Assembly (NCBI GenBank): GCA_022410635.1
Contig: JAJVDF010000003.1
Coordinates: 6,625,799 to 6,689,798 of the forward strand
DNA from: Tretioscincus oriximinensis
Lineage: Eukaryota > Chordata > Lepidosauria > Squamata > Gymnophthalmidae
Reading direction: 5' to 3'
Length of the DNA: 64,000 nucleotides
Made by a program: the position numbers and the translations under genes. The notes beneath the pieces are model-generated. The model was not told where the DNA came from. It made no database searches and saw only the letters and a program-made list of their open reading frames with translations. The stretch's first letter is position 1, and every line of letters starts with the position of its first letter. Below are positions 23,001 to 29,600 of the stretch, in pieces.

Positions 23001-23981
23001 CTTATACCATGAGTGTGGAGCTTTTTTAGGAGCCTTTGATGAGGGACTTTATCAAAAGCCTTCTGAAAATCTCCATAGACAATATCAACTGGATCCCCAC
23101 TCTCAAAGAATTCTAGCAAGTTAGTAAGGCATGATTTACCTTTGCAGAAGCCATGCAGAGTTTCATTCAGCAATGCATGCTTCTCCATGTGTTTAGTAAT
23201 TTTGTCCAACACTTTACCTGGAACTGATGTTAAACTGATGGGTCTATAATTTCCAGGATCACCTCGTGATCCTTTTTTGAAGATTGGTGTTATGTTAGCT
23301 ACCCTCCAATCTACTGGTATTATGCCTGACCTTATGGAAAGATTAAATATTTTGGTTAGAAGTTCAGCAATTTCACATTTGAATTCTTTAAGAATTCTTG
23401 GGTGAATGCTGTCTGGCCCTGGGGGTTTATTAATGTTCAGCTCATTAAGGATAGCAAGGAGCTCCTCCTTTGTTATCTCTATCCAGTTTAATTCCTTTGG
23501 TGTTCTTCTTGAGAAGACTAAATCTGTTGTGGGTAAATACACCCTATCTTCTTCAATGAAACTGAAGCAAAAAATTCATTTAACTTCTCCACGTCCTCCT
23601 TGATTATGCCCTTTTGTCCATTGCTATCTAGTGTTCCAACTGCTTTACTGGTAGGATTCTTATTTCTGATGTATTTGAAAAAGTCCTTATTATTTCTTTT
23701 AATATTCTTTGCAATGTGCTCCTTGAAGTTTTTCTTCGCATCCCTGATTACCACCTTGTATTTGGTTTGCCACAGTTATATGGGCACATCCTAAATCTCA
23801 CTTCTTCACTTCCATAGGGGGTCCCACCTGTACTGAAGCCAAGACTCCAACAGCAGCACCCAGGAAAGCAGAGCATTCTGTGTTTGAGTTCCAGCAGAAA
23901 GCAGCCTCCCTTCANAGAAGCCGCAGATCGGCTCCCACCCTAGGCATCAATGATTCATACCAAAGGAAAACCAGCTGCTAG
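1615..23981 (+). CDS. shootin-1-like protein (SHTN1 paralogue), complete 16-exon gene
   Basis: Sixteen exons join with consistent phases into 1,788 nt (595 residues plus stop), close to human SHTN1 (about 630). Exons: 1615-1651, 4629-4681, 6029-6089, 6876-6970, 9409-9565, 10227-10324, 10547-10628, 12079-12173, 13476-13622, 14581-14737, 15333-15459, 17244-17293, 18147-18259, 19442-19501, 21045-21336, 23818-23981. Shootin-family blocks are present in order: NENKELKRIS, an EEYNRM..LDLEEELRQQAE coiled coil, a polyproline run (residues about 350-362), AVEEMMARIKSGV (a WH2-like basic region) and QLERALQRRRR. SHTN1 links actin retrograde flow to adhesion molecules in growing axons; the same role here is inference. 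The divergence and the position between ATP6V1B1 and ANKRD53 indicate a paralogue, not SHTN1 itself. Residues 1-30 are acidic and unlike SHTN1. The frame is open upstream to an ATG at 1435, so the start is the least certain point. Confidence 0.9.
1984..2340 (-). mobile_element. CR1-type LINE fragment, 3' end
   Basis: Starts with a TAGAATCTTAGAGCTGGAAG motif, typical of the reversed CR1 3' terminus. It continues through the antisense block that includes 'ctccagtgaacatctagtcc' and 'tttcctcccttgcac'. It lies in intron 1 of the shootin-like gene. Confidence 0.7.
2341..3689. other. unassigned intron 1 sequence with a purine-rich tract
   Basis: No exon or recognised repeat apart from LINE-tail-like sequence near 2341-2410 and a plus-strand G/A-rich tract at about 2900-3062 that ends in a run of nine or more G. 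ORFs here are short and have no family signature. Confidence 0.5.
3690..3840. mobile_element. palindromic MITE-like element, family P2
   Basis: An 'aaactttg.acctttaatgg' half is followed by a half with 'cccattaaaag', giving two halves in inverted orientation around a 'caccaggtgcagctt' centre. The same layout recurs at 20590, 33610, 42385, 50255, 55765 and 58185. Confidence 0.5.
3843..4277. mobile_element. DNA-transposon-like element with short terminal inverted repeats
   Basis: The left end reads TAGGGTTACCATA and the right end is the complement of TAGGGTTGCCATA: 12 of 13 bases match in inverted orientation, about 430 bases apart. No transposase reading frame is visible. It carries a GCGCATGCGCA site at 4053-4063. 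Confidence 0.5.
4629..4681 (+). CDS. shootin-1-like exon 2 (residues 13-30)
   Basis: Follows a CTTCATAG acceptor and ends at GTATGT. It encodes an acidic serine-rich stretch, VLESDSGSHTDDAEDDK. The phase fits exons 1 and 3. Confidence 0.75.
4888..5048. repeat. (ATT)n microsatellite
   Basis: About 37 uninterrupted ATT/TTA units from near 4919, flanked by ATTT and TTAA variants. The long tyrosine ORF across it is an artefact of the repeat. Confidence 0.98.
5290..5540 (+). mobile_element. LINE 3' tail (L2/CR1-like)
   Basis: Sense-strand remnant with a 'gtggtaacatcccctaagctctgg' type end of the last ORF, then 'cctgagacccttgggag' and an ATAAATA tail. Related tails occur at 17411 and 24168. The subfamily is not resolved. 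Confidence 0.5.
6029..6089 (+). CDS. shootin-1-like exon 3 (residues 31-51)
   Basis: A pyrimidine tract and TCTCACAG precede the exon; GTAAGT follows. It encodes EPLVKETDKTNNTIISEYEQ and enters the first coiled-coil region. Confidence 0.8.
6257..6520 (+). mobile_element. Sauria-type tRNA-derived SINE, near full length
   Basis: Begins GAGCCAGTTTGGTGTAGTGG (A box about 6271-6284), has the B box GGTTCGATTCC at 6312-6322, the conserved 'cacagggtgtctgttgt' body, 'gccctgagacctttgggtat' and an (AAAT)n tail. This family marks the genome as squamate. It lies in intron 3 of the shootin-like gene. Confidence 0.9.
6544..6665. repeat. dispersed repeat R3 fragment with GATA/GATG tract
   Basis: Contains 'catagctctttagaaacaa', then 'catagacgaggct' and 'cttcagatgcatag'. 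These are blocks of a short dispersed repeat that recurs in many introns here (12755, 17696, 28095, 38325, 50010, 57295, 62430). Confidence 0.6.
6876..6970 (+). CDS. shootin-1-like exon 4 (residues 51-82)
   Basis: CACCCACAG acceptor and GTAAGC donor. It encodes heptad-like sequence with ETEYEIEKSCREQAEAYAAQ, matching the EIEKTCRESAEALA block of SHTN1. Confidence 0.9.
7960..8756. mobile_element. nonautonomous DNA-transposon-like element, interrupted
   Basis: The left end 'gatgcatccacacactg' pairs with the right end 'gtctggatgcaccc' as an inverted terminus. A shorter relative lies at about 21765-22135 (terminal 'gggtgcacctgcatactg'). The copy here appears split by about 320 bases of other DNA near 8223-8545. 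No transposase frame is seen. Confidence 0.45.
9092..9350 (+). mobile_element. CR1-type LINE fragments, sense strand
   Basis: 'gggcagaagagttaggacagac' is the sense form of a CR1 ORF2-end block also seen at 53955. Near 9270 'gtgggtcactggacagaatgctg' runs into the CR1 3' end 'cctcttaggatttttatg'. It lies just upstream of exon 5 of the shootin-like gene. Confidence 0.6.
9409..9565 (+). CDS. shootin-1-like exon 5 (residues 83-135)
   Basis: CTTCTTCCAG acceptor and GTGCAT donor. It encodes MNNENKELKRISAVLLPML, the best-conserved shootin signature. One N at 9465 leaves one residue unresolved. Confidence 0.92.
9890..10070 (+). mobile_element. CR1-type LINE fragment, 3' end
   Basis: Sense remnant with 'cttcttcagtggaagtcttc' and an end 'ggaggtcccaactctatgaa', the typical CR1 3' terminus. 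Confidence 0.55.
10227..10324 (+). CDS. shootin-1-like exon 6 (residues 135-167)
   Basis: Acceptor CTATTAAG, donor GTAAGT. It encodes coiled-coil sequence LLGEKKELTMQVAELQKSV. Confidence 0.9.
10547..10628 (+). CDS. shootin-1-like exon 7 (residues 168-195)
   Basis: A TTTCTTTCTGCCAAAG acceptor precedes it and GTGAGT follows. It encodes VKEERLEKQSLQILMEQNQR, continuing the coiled coil. Confidence 0.9.
11120..11960 (-). mobile_element. CR1-type LINE, 5'-truncated, degenerate
   Basis: Starts with 'ggacataagaggag', the reversed CR1 3' tail, and continues with antisense blocks found in the better CR1 copies ('catctagtccaac', 'tttcctcccttgcag', 'gcttcagtttatcaatg', 'aattggggtgtccagaac'). It fills intron 7 of the shootin-like gene. 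Confidence 0.75.
12079..12173 (+). CDS. shootin-1-like exon 8 (residues 195-226)
   Basis: CTGTCTAG acceptor, GTAGGA donor. It encodes VTEEYNRMSQQLDLEEELRQ, equivalent to the VEEYEEMQVNLELEKDLR block of SHTN1. Confidence 0.92.
12755..13150. repeat. cluster of R3 repeat fragments
   Basis: Three successive partial copies of the R3 repeat ('gccatgttagtctgggtcc', 'gcatgagttttcatagac', 'gccgtgttagtctcaatcc') in mixed orientation, with an ATGG-rich stretch between. Confidence 0.55.
13225..13390. mobile_element. palindromic MITE, family P1, intact copy
   Basis: The ends are TCCCCACTGAGCC and GGCTCACTGGGGA, and the element folds on itself nearly end to end around a 'ggccccgaatggggcc' centre. Close relatives are at 17054-17199 and 28605-28770. 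It has no coding capacity. Confidence 0.75.
13476..13622 (+). CDS. shootin-1-like exon 9 (residues 227-275)
   Basis: TGCCCTAG acceptor, GTGAGT donor, exactly 49 codons. It encodes KQKEANRQSKMLLQNLEPD and QLLQALDEVA, matching the SHTN1 block with DQQLLKALDENAKL. Confidence 0.93.
13692..13761. other. assembly gap (70 N) flanked by poly-G
   Basis: Seventy Ns lie between runs of 11 and 8 G, 69 bases after exon 9 of the shootin-like gene. The gap is intronic, so the coding sequence is unaffected. Confidence 0.98.
13801..14275. repeat. pair of about 88-base direct repeats in intron 9
   Basis: Copies at about 13801-13890 and 14184-14271 share 'taccttggccatata', 'ctaccacacaaaaaatgg' and 'tttaatggatgt'. 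A short antisense CR1 piece (about 13895-14000) and an A-rich stretch lie between them. Confidence 0.7.
14581..14737 (+). CDS. shootin-1-like exon 10 (residues 276-328)
   Basis: TAATCTTCAG acceptor, GTATCA donor. It encodes a charged coiled coil (KLEAQLAKQSLAEEELQKLQ) corresponding to the second coiled-coil segment of SHTN1. Confidence 0.92.
15333..15459 (+). CDS. shootin-1-like exon 11, polyproline (residues 328-370)
   Basis: CTCATTTCAG acceptor, GTAAGT donor. After an acidic lead it encodes P-L-P7-L-P3, a likely SH3/profilin/EVH1 ligand, as in the proline-rich segment of SHTN1. Confidence 0.92.
15684..15882. repeat. (GAN)n trinucleotide tract, GAA/GAC/GAT
   Basis: About 66 successive GAN triplets with interruptions. 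It is the tail of the antisense SINE that follows. The poly-Asp/Glu ORF over it is not a gene. Confidence 0.9.
15883..16156 (-). mobile_element. tRNA-derived SINE, family B, full length
   Basis: On the minus strand it begins CTCAGTTGCTAAGGAAACCG, passes a GATTTCAAAGCC B-box region and ends at the GAN/TTC tail. The same element is at 44608 (-), 52302 (+) and 61671 (-), and a head fragment is at 34461 (+). Confidence 0.75.
17054..17199. mobile_element. palindromic MITE, family P1
   Basis: TCCCCACTGAGCC start and GGCTCAGTGGGGA end are perfect inverted termini. The interior reads in the opposite sense to the copy at 13225. It lies 44 bases upstream of exon 12 of the shootin-like gene. Confidence 0.75.
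17244..17293 (+). CDS. shootin-1-like exon 12 (residues 370-387)
   Basis: TTCAACAG acceptor, GTAAGT donor. It encodes the basic stretch DPLKLIKERKGARKMTC, which follows the polyproline as MSMIRKRS does in SHTN1. Confidence 0.85.
17411..17697 (+). mobile_element. LINE 3' end (L2/CR1-like)
   Basis: 'ggctgggccttttcagtggtg' to an AATAAATAAATG tail, with the 'ttttgggtatagagcagga' pre-tail block. It contains a short (CA)n stretch at about 17561-17579. It lies in intron 12 of the shootin-like gene. Confidence 0.55.
17696..17826. repeat. R3 dispersed repeat copy
   Basis: 'agtgttagtccagtagaaag', 'ctttgagactaacaggag', 'cgtagacatgtctacttctt': a fairly complete R3 unit. Confidence 0.6.
18141..18146 (+). 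promoter_or_regulatory. tandem NAGNAG splice acceptor of shootin-1-like exon 13
   Basis: CAGCAG directly precedes the exon, so either AG can be used. The first adds a codon (A-G-V-T) and the second gives G-V-T; both keep the frame. Confidence 0.75.
18147..18259 (+). CDS. shootin-1-like exon 13 (residues 387-424)
   Basis: Encodes AKAVEEMMARIKSGVVLRPA, aligned with the AVEEMMDRIKKGVHLRP block of SHTN1. The acceptor is a tandem CAGCAG at 18141-18146; use of the first AG would start the exon at 18144 and add one alanine without breaking the frame. Donor GTAAAT. Confidence 0.9.
18990..20000 (-). mobile_element. antisense LINE fragments flanking exon 14 of the shootin-like gene
   Basis: About 18990-19130 matches an antisense LINE block ('ccttgaattgaacacaatag'). 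About 19603-20000 is an antisense CR1 3' piece ('agaggagctctgctgaacc', 'ccactcttctcctcatc'). Exon 14 lies between them. Confidence 0.55.
19442..19501 (+). CDS. shootin-1-like exon 14 (residues 425-444)
   Basis: GTCTCAAG acceptor, GTAAGA donor, exactly 20 codons. It encodes GSKRKSTAMELQNLL, parallel to the SAVDELKGILGTL segment of SHTN1. Confidence 0.85.
20590..20725. mobile_element. palindromic MITE-like element, family P2
   Basis: 'gtagggttcccacctaaaat' followed by 'gtgctgcaagcattagaagt' and 'gataaaaggcc' matches the first two thirds of the 58185 copy. Confidence 0.5.
21045..21336 (+). CDS. shootin-1-like exon 15 (residues 445-542)
   Basis: GATCCTCTCAG acceptor, GTAACA donor. It encodes an Arg/Ser-rich stretch, then DNQLERALQRRRRIVD, the counterpart of ETELERILRRRK in SHTN1, followed by a disordered tail. 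Confidence 0.9.
21765..22135. mobile_element. nonautonomous DNA-transposon-like repeat
   Basis: Related to the element at 7960-8756: a 'gtgcacctgcatactg' start, a 'ttatgctgagatgg' block, then 'cttttgtagcac' and 'gatcatataatcat'. No coding frame. Confidence 0.4.
22148..23785 (-). mobile_element. CR1 LINE with part of the reverse-transcriptase ORF (internally deleted)
   Basis: Inserted antisense in intron 15 of the shootin-like gene. The 3' tail (repeated 'cataagaa') is at the left. The minus strand encodes part of CR1 ORF2 with the RT block NKPPGPDSIHPRIL, GNYRPISLTS and DFQKAFDKVPHQRLLKKL, then FADDTKLF and the C-terminal MDRVNREKMFSLSHNTRTRG block. Compared with the copy at 29715, about 340 bases are missing between the FADD region and the C-terminal part (junction near 22785), and about 24 bases are lost after RSGIP. 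It is therefore a dead copy. The endonuclease half is absent. Confidence 0.9.
23818..23981 (+). CDS. shootin-1-like exon 16, C-terminus (residues 542-595)
   Basis: CACTTCCATAG acceptor. The two leading bases complete a glycine codon, and the exon encodes EHSVFEFQQKAASL then RSRRSAPTL and ends RKTSC-stop (TAG 23979-23981). The exon follows directly on the CR1 element that fills intron 15. One N at 23917 affects one residue. Confidence 0.85.
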
Positions 23982-24167
23982 CCACCACACTATCCTTCCA
24001 GTCGCAATGGCAGTGAAAAGCTGTGATAGCAAAATGGTTTTGTGACAGCAGCCCAAATTCATGAAATGACCCATTTCTCTTTATCCCATGTAGCACTGCC
24101 AGAAATTGGGAGATAATAATGACAAAAACAAAGGTTCATATAATGCGCTTTACATTCGGCTACCCTT

Positions 24168-24616
24168 GAAGACAGTTTAGAAGCTGTAGTTGGTGCAGAA
24201 CACAGCTGCTAACTGGCACAGCTAGCCAAACACACATCACGCTGGTCCTGAATGAACTGCATTGGCTGCCCATTCACAACTAACCACAGTTCAGTTTATT
24301 CATGTTGATTTATAAGACCTTAAGNATCTTGGATCTCAGAGATTTGAAGGAACACCTCCTCCCTTACCCATCTGCCTCATCAAAGGCAAATAGACTTGTG
24401 AGAGGACTTGTGATCCCCCCTCATAGCTGAGTCAGGAACCTATGCTGCATGCATTTTATATACCTGGTGAAGACAAACCTGATTCCCTTGGCCTCTCTTC
24501 TTGCCAGCACTGTCACCATTTTTACCTGTTTTTATTGTTTTTCTACGGTTATCCATCAAGACCTTTATGTATAATGTGGAATACGAATGTCAGTAAATAA
24601 ATGCAAGTAAATAAAA
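24168..24616 (+). mobile_element. LINE 3' end (L2-like) downstream of the shootin-like stop
   Basis: 'ctggtcctgaatgaactgcattggc' type block, 'ttataagaccttaag', then a tail with AATAAA at 24596-24601 and 24610-24615. It starts 187 bases after the stop codon. I saw no other AATAAA closer to the stop, so it may supply the gene's poly(A) signal; that is inference. Confidence 0.55.
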
Positions 24617-25859
24617 TTAACACAGCTACTCCAAGTTAGGCAAAAGTCAATGACTAATAGAAAATTACACTATTGCTTCCCTCCAACAATGCACGGCAGA
24701 TTTATAGCAGAAACCAAAACAAAGGACAAACAGTTAACATGCAAGTAGGAGGTCCCTATCCCAGAATACTGTTGTGCAATATTTCTTGCAAAATATCTGT
24801 ATCTGCCTGCAGCACCACAACCAATCCCAGCTGAGCTCAGTCCAACAATATAGATTTTCATTAAACTGATTGTCAGAACTAACACTAGAACACTTGATCA
24901 CCATTTTTGTAATGTCAATACACTGCGTGAAGTGTGCCTGTGTGGAGCGTTAACTTCCTCCTAGTGAAATATTTTTACTGCTCAGAAATACTAGTTTAAC
25001 AAAATAGTAAGTTAACCTTACTATAATAGTAAGAACCTAAGAGGAGCCTTGTTGAGTGTGGCTCTTATACAGAAGCAAAATGATATAGTCTAAGAGAACA
25101 CCTCACATTGAATTTGCACATTGGAGTCAATATTTTGAGTACATTTCATTTTTAAAAAAGTGAGAAGACTGTATTGGAAGTTTAATTTGTAAAAATGATA
25201 GATATGCTTTGATTTATTGTCACGAAGGGGGCAAAGGCATTAAGATATCAAATTTCAAAGGAAATGGATGAATCGATGAATGTATTATTTCAAATCTGTG
25301 AAACTTTGTGATAGAATTCCTTTGCTTGGAATTATTTTGAATTTAATGTTTAAAAATCAAGTTCCAGAAATGAATGTTTAGAAGGGACATTTTACCTCGN
25401 ATAACAAGAAAATACCACCACTTCGAATTATTATTTTTCAGTATTCACAATAGAGGAGAAAACAGAAATAATCCAAATAATGTCCACTTTAGATTAGCAC
25501 ACAGGAAATGTTTAATCCACAAGTAGAAGGGACTCGAATGAATGAATCAAATGTAAGAAATGCATATTGTAATTGTAAAAATGTGAAAAATGCATAATGT
25601 AAATATAAGAAATGTAAAAAATGCAATAGTATTTGACCGTCACTTAATTTGTATCCTCAGTGTATATNAGGTACATAGCTAGAAACATCTTTAGGCACGT
25701 ATAGAAGATAATCAACTGCACTGATTGTTTGGAAATCCCATTTGCTCCAAACGATATTAACAAAACTGGGTTGATTAAAGTTAAATATATCAAAGATAGG
25801 TTAATCAATCCAGTTGAAAAAGATTTCAGACATATTTCAATTGATACTTAATGTATTAT
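24617..25859. other. AT-rich intergenic DNA
   Basis: No exon is recognised. A CR1-tail-like scrap ('aacctaagaggagcc') lies at about 25033. The rest is AT-rich unique-looking sequence between the shootin-like gene and ANKRD53. Confidence 0.5.
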
Positions 25860-26330
25860 TAGAGAAATGTATTATTAGAATTTCAAGCACAGGTATTATA
25901 TTGATAGGTTGTAAATATTAAATATCAGTTTACTGTAACTATTTGGGGAAGAAATGCATTATATTTTGCTTCTAAAAATTCTCCTCAAGCACTATTTTAC
26001 CTGTAGAATAAACNCTATGTGCAAGTCAAAATATTTCAAGTAGAAAGGTAGCTATAGTAAACCCTTTAAATGCAATAATACAGTAAATACTTGTTACCTT
26101 GTAAAATAAAGTTATAAATGAACTGTTTTTTAAAAACATGTTTTTAAAAAAATGAGTTATTTTCTCTAAAGAATTCCGTTTCTTTGTATTACCATAAAAA
26201 TCTGCTACAAGGTAGAGCTTCACTAGTTGGGCGCAGCCAGTGAACACTTTTTGACGTTAGGAAAAATGGCGGACGAATTTCAGTTGGCTTCAAACATGGC
26301 GTCCCGTTCCCCACTCTAGTGAAACTGTAG
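25860..26330 (+). repeat. promoter-like duplicated segment, copy 1
   Basis: Four blocks occur here and again in the same order and orientation at 45915-47045: 'tattattagaatttca' (25868), 'ctcctcaagcac' (25981), 'gtaaaataaagtta' (26101) and 'ttaggaaaaatggcgg' (26256). It ends about 125 bases before the putative ANKRD53 start codon. Confidence 0.7.
26263..26273 (+). promoter_or_regulatory. YY1-like site
   Basis: AAAAATGGCGG fits the YY1 core (AANATGGCGG) in the orientation usual just downstream of a transcription start. The putative ANKRD53 first exon follows within 200 bases. Confidence 0.5.
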
Positions 26331-26456
26331 CTTATTGGCAAGCCGGAATCATCCAATTACACCGCCTCCTTGCTTTCCGTGCAGTCGCCTCGTCTCTTTG
26401 ANGTCATATCCGCCTTGTCTTGCTTCTCTGTGTTCCCTCCTCGGCCTGTCACTTCT

Positions 26457-26611
26457 ATGGAGAGCGCGGATCCGACTCCGGCCTCGAAGGGCGGCGCTTT
26501 CAGCAGCCGGCCCAAAAGTGTTTCCTACGGGCAGAGCTGCCTGCGCTACATTTCGAGCAGCTCCGGAGCCAGCTTCTGTGGTGCAAGTACTACAATCGAG
26601 GNGAAGCAAAG
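26457..26611 (+). CDS. ANKRD53: ANKRD53 exon 1 (tentative)
   Basis: An open frame MESADPTPASKGGAFSSRPK starts in GC-rich, CpG-containing DNA and runs to an AAAG|GTAGCA donor. It ends two bases into a codon, which matches the phase-1 remainder of the exon proposed at 29209. I do not recognise the sequence; the assignment rests on position, promoter-like context and phase. Confidence 0.4.
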
Positions 26612-29600
26612 GTAGCAGGGGAGTAGCTGCGCGCATGCGCGAGCGTTGCTATTCCCTTGGCAACCAACGCCACCTACCGGTGTGAATGAGAAATGGCGGG
26701 GTCTCATTTGGTCGTCTTTTGACACCACATGCAGAGGGTCGTCTTGTATTTCTTCCCCTCTGAGAGGCAAGGGCAGCAGGGGTCCCCAGGCTCTGGAATA
26801 GCCTCCTCCTGGACGTTTGCCAGGCATTTACATTATATCATTTCCAGCGCCTGGTTAAAACNTAGCTTTTCTCCCAAACCTTTGTTACCTCCCAGAGTTT
26901 TGCCCTGGGTGGATGGATCAGAGGAACAGCAGAATGGTTATGTCTTAAATGTAAACACCAAATACATTGCATATACAGTATAAATAAAGGTTTTGATGTT
27001 TACATTTAAGATATAACCTTTCTGCTGTTGCCCCCCAACCATCCGAACCACCCGCCTGTTCTTCCTGGCAGGGATAAAGCTCAGGGAGNCAACAATCAAA
27101 GATTTGGATTAAAAACTAAGTTTTGTATATAATATACAATATATAATAAGGCAAAAGAAAAGCCAGGAGTCAACATTTCTGGGCCATTTTTGAGTTTATC
27201 CCTCCCAAGTGGAATCCTTCTAAGTAGAAGGAAGTGACCAGGGGAAAGGGGTTCAATAGATTAAAATGTCGCAATCAAATATGTGCAGAAGAGTGGAGAC
27301 CTCTAGGGTCTGAGATATGCTGGTGTGGTATATATAACGTGGTAGAAAGCCATTGCCTCTATTACGTCTCTTATTTGCAACAGGGTTAAAACTTTGAAAA
27401 AGTTCTGTCCATTGGTTGTTTACTTGTGACTGATCCCAAGACTTCAAATCGTTAAAATGGGGAACAACCATTGCTTATTGGTCAGGTCTGTAGAAATTTA
27501 GAGACGTTACTACATTTCTAAGCAGTTTTGTAAACCGTGTGAATATGCAGCTTGGGATTTATTTATTTTAAACATTTCAAAGCATGTTGACAGCAGGCAA
27601 GTTCTTGCTTTTACGGTATATTCAGGACAGATGTAAAAGAATCCCAATGGACAATATAGACAAGAAATCGTTTTCCTGAGCGGTAGCGACCCCTAGTGGA
27701 ATTATTTTCTTTGTCCACGAACAATGTACTGTGCGTATAGACATGGGATACGGTATACTTTGAATGGTGCNATGGGAATAATTAACCCAAATCCCTATTC
27801 GTGTTAATATGCATGTGTTAATATGCTCAAAGAGTAACCAGCACTTTTTTTTTAGAGATCAACAAGAAAAAGGGAGGCAGCAGCAGCATTCATAGGCAAG
27901 GCTACTTGACCTTGGGCCAGTCACACTTCTTTGAATTCTCTCAGCCCCACTTACTCCACAGGGTGTCTGTTGTGGAGAAAAAACCAAAGCTATGTGCGCC
28001 ACCCTATGGTTGACCGCCCTGAGACCTTCGGGTATAGGGCGGGATACAAGTACAAACAAATAAATAATAAATAATACTTCAGATCGATACATTTTCTAAG
28101 CAAGGGAATCCCGTAGCACCTTAGAGCTTAACAAGAAAAGGGGAGGCAGCAATAGCATTCGTAGGCAAGGTTACTTTTTCAGATGCTGAAACTGCTCTTG
28201 TTCTTTACTAAGCAGCTTCTGAAGAACCGGTTTCTAAGGTGCTATGAGTCCCTTTGCTAAATATTGTAGACCCAGACTAACACTGTTATTTCTTTAAAAT
28301 TACCGGAAATGTTTCGATCAGTATTCTGTCAAGGGGTTCACCTAACATCTTAGAAACTAATAGCAAGGGGGAAATGGTTTTGATGTTTACATTAATATCC
28401 TGCCCTGTACCACGAGGTCTTAATAAAGGTTTGCTATCATGGGATGCACTAAAATGAATCCACCTCCTGGTTGTTGACTTGGCAGAGAAACAGAAGTGGT
28501 TTACCAATGTCTAATTTCACAGAGAAGCTAAGAATTGAACAGGCAGCTTGGTGTATGACTGAGCTACAGCATCTCCTAGATTCCCAAAACCAATTACAGA
28601 CCTATCCCCACTGAGCCTTCTTCTTGGCTATATCTCTGGATAGGAATGTGTCATCTACATGCTAGTGTAGGCTATGGCAGGCCCCGAATGGGGCCTGCCA
28701 CAGCCTACACTGGCATGTGGATGACCAAGCTCTATACCGAGATATAACCCAGAATAAGTCTCATTGGGGACAGGGCCTACATGTAGTTTTCTTGTTGGAG
28801 GTACAGACGTAGTTTTCTATTGCCTTCTTTTGGGGTTTGAACTAGAGATTCTCTTTCATTTTCCAGGCAGTTTGCTCTCCATTTAAGCTCCCATACTCTT
28901 CTATGCAGTTTTTTGGGCAGAGATACAGAAGAGATTTGCCTTTACCTTTTTCTAGTGAAAGGCTGGAATAGAATCTGCTTCCCTCTGCTTTCCAGGCAGA
29001 TTGTTCTACCACTGAGCTACAGCCACTGCTCAGAACATGCAACAAGAACCAACATATAGAAAAATAAAATTTAAAAACATTAAAATTATTCAGACCTTTT
29101 GTTTTAGTTGCATTCTGTATGTACCGATCCTTTGGTTTCTGTTTTGCTTTGGCACTGCAAAGCATGGCTGGCCTGAAGCAAATAATGTGCCTTTACGTTC
29201 TGGGTTAGTTGTGTGAAACACAAGAAGGAGTCAATTCAGAAGTTTTCCCAGGGAGATGAGCACCATGCAGCAAGCATAGGACAAGTCCACTGGCTGCAGA
29301 TCTGCATGCAAAAAGCTGAAAGCCCAACCCAGGCTGATATCAATGTAAGTGGCCTCTTTGGGGTATCTTTTGGACATTCCTAGCTCGCTGTTGTTATGTA
29401 GGTATTGTGCAGACACATTTATGTCCTTCCTCTCTTCCAATGAACAAAAAGGAACTAATTTCATTTCTTTTTTTATATCCTTACTGTAAGTTTAGCCGGA
29501 CACTTACCTTGCTGATCTTACACTGGCTGCCAATTTGCTACTGAAACAAATTCAAAGTGTTAACTTTAACTTAATAAAGTCCTAAAATGTCTAGCTAGTT

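Noticed and set aside
28940..29033. Possible tRNA gene (GTAGCTCAGTGG)
   Set aside because: Only the 5' half and A box are tRNA-like; B-box spacing and acceptor stem are wrong, so it is a SINE.
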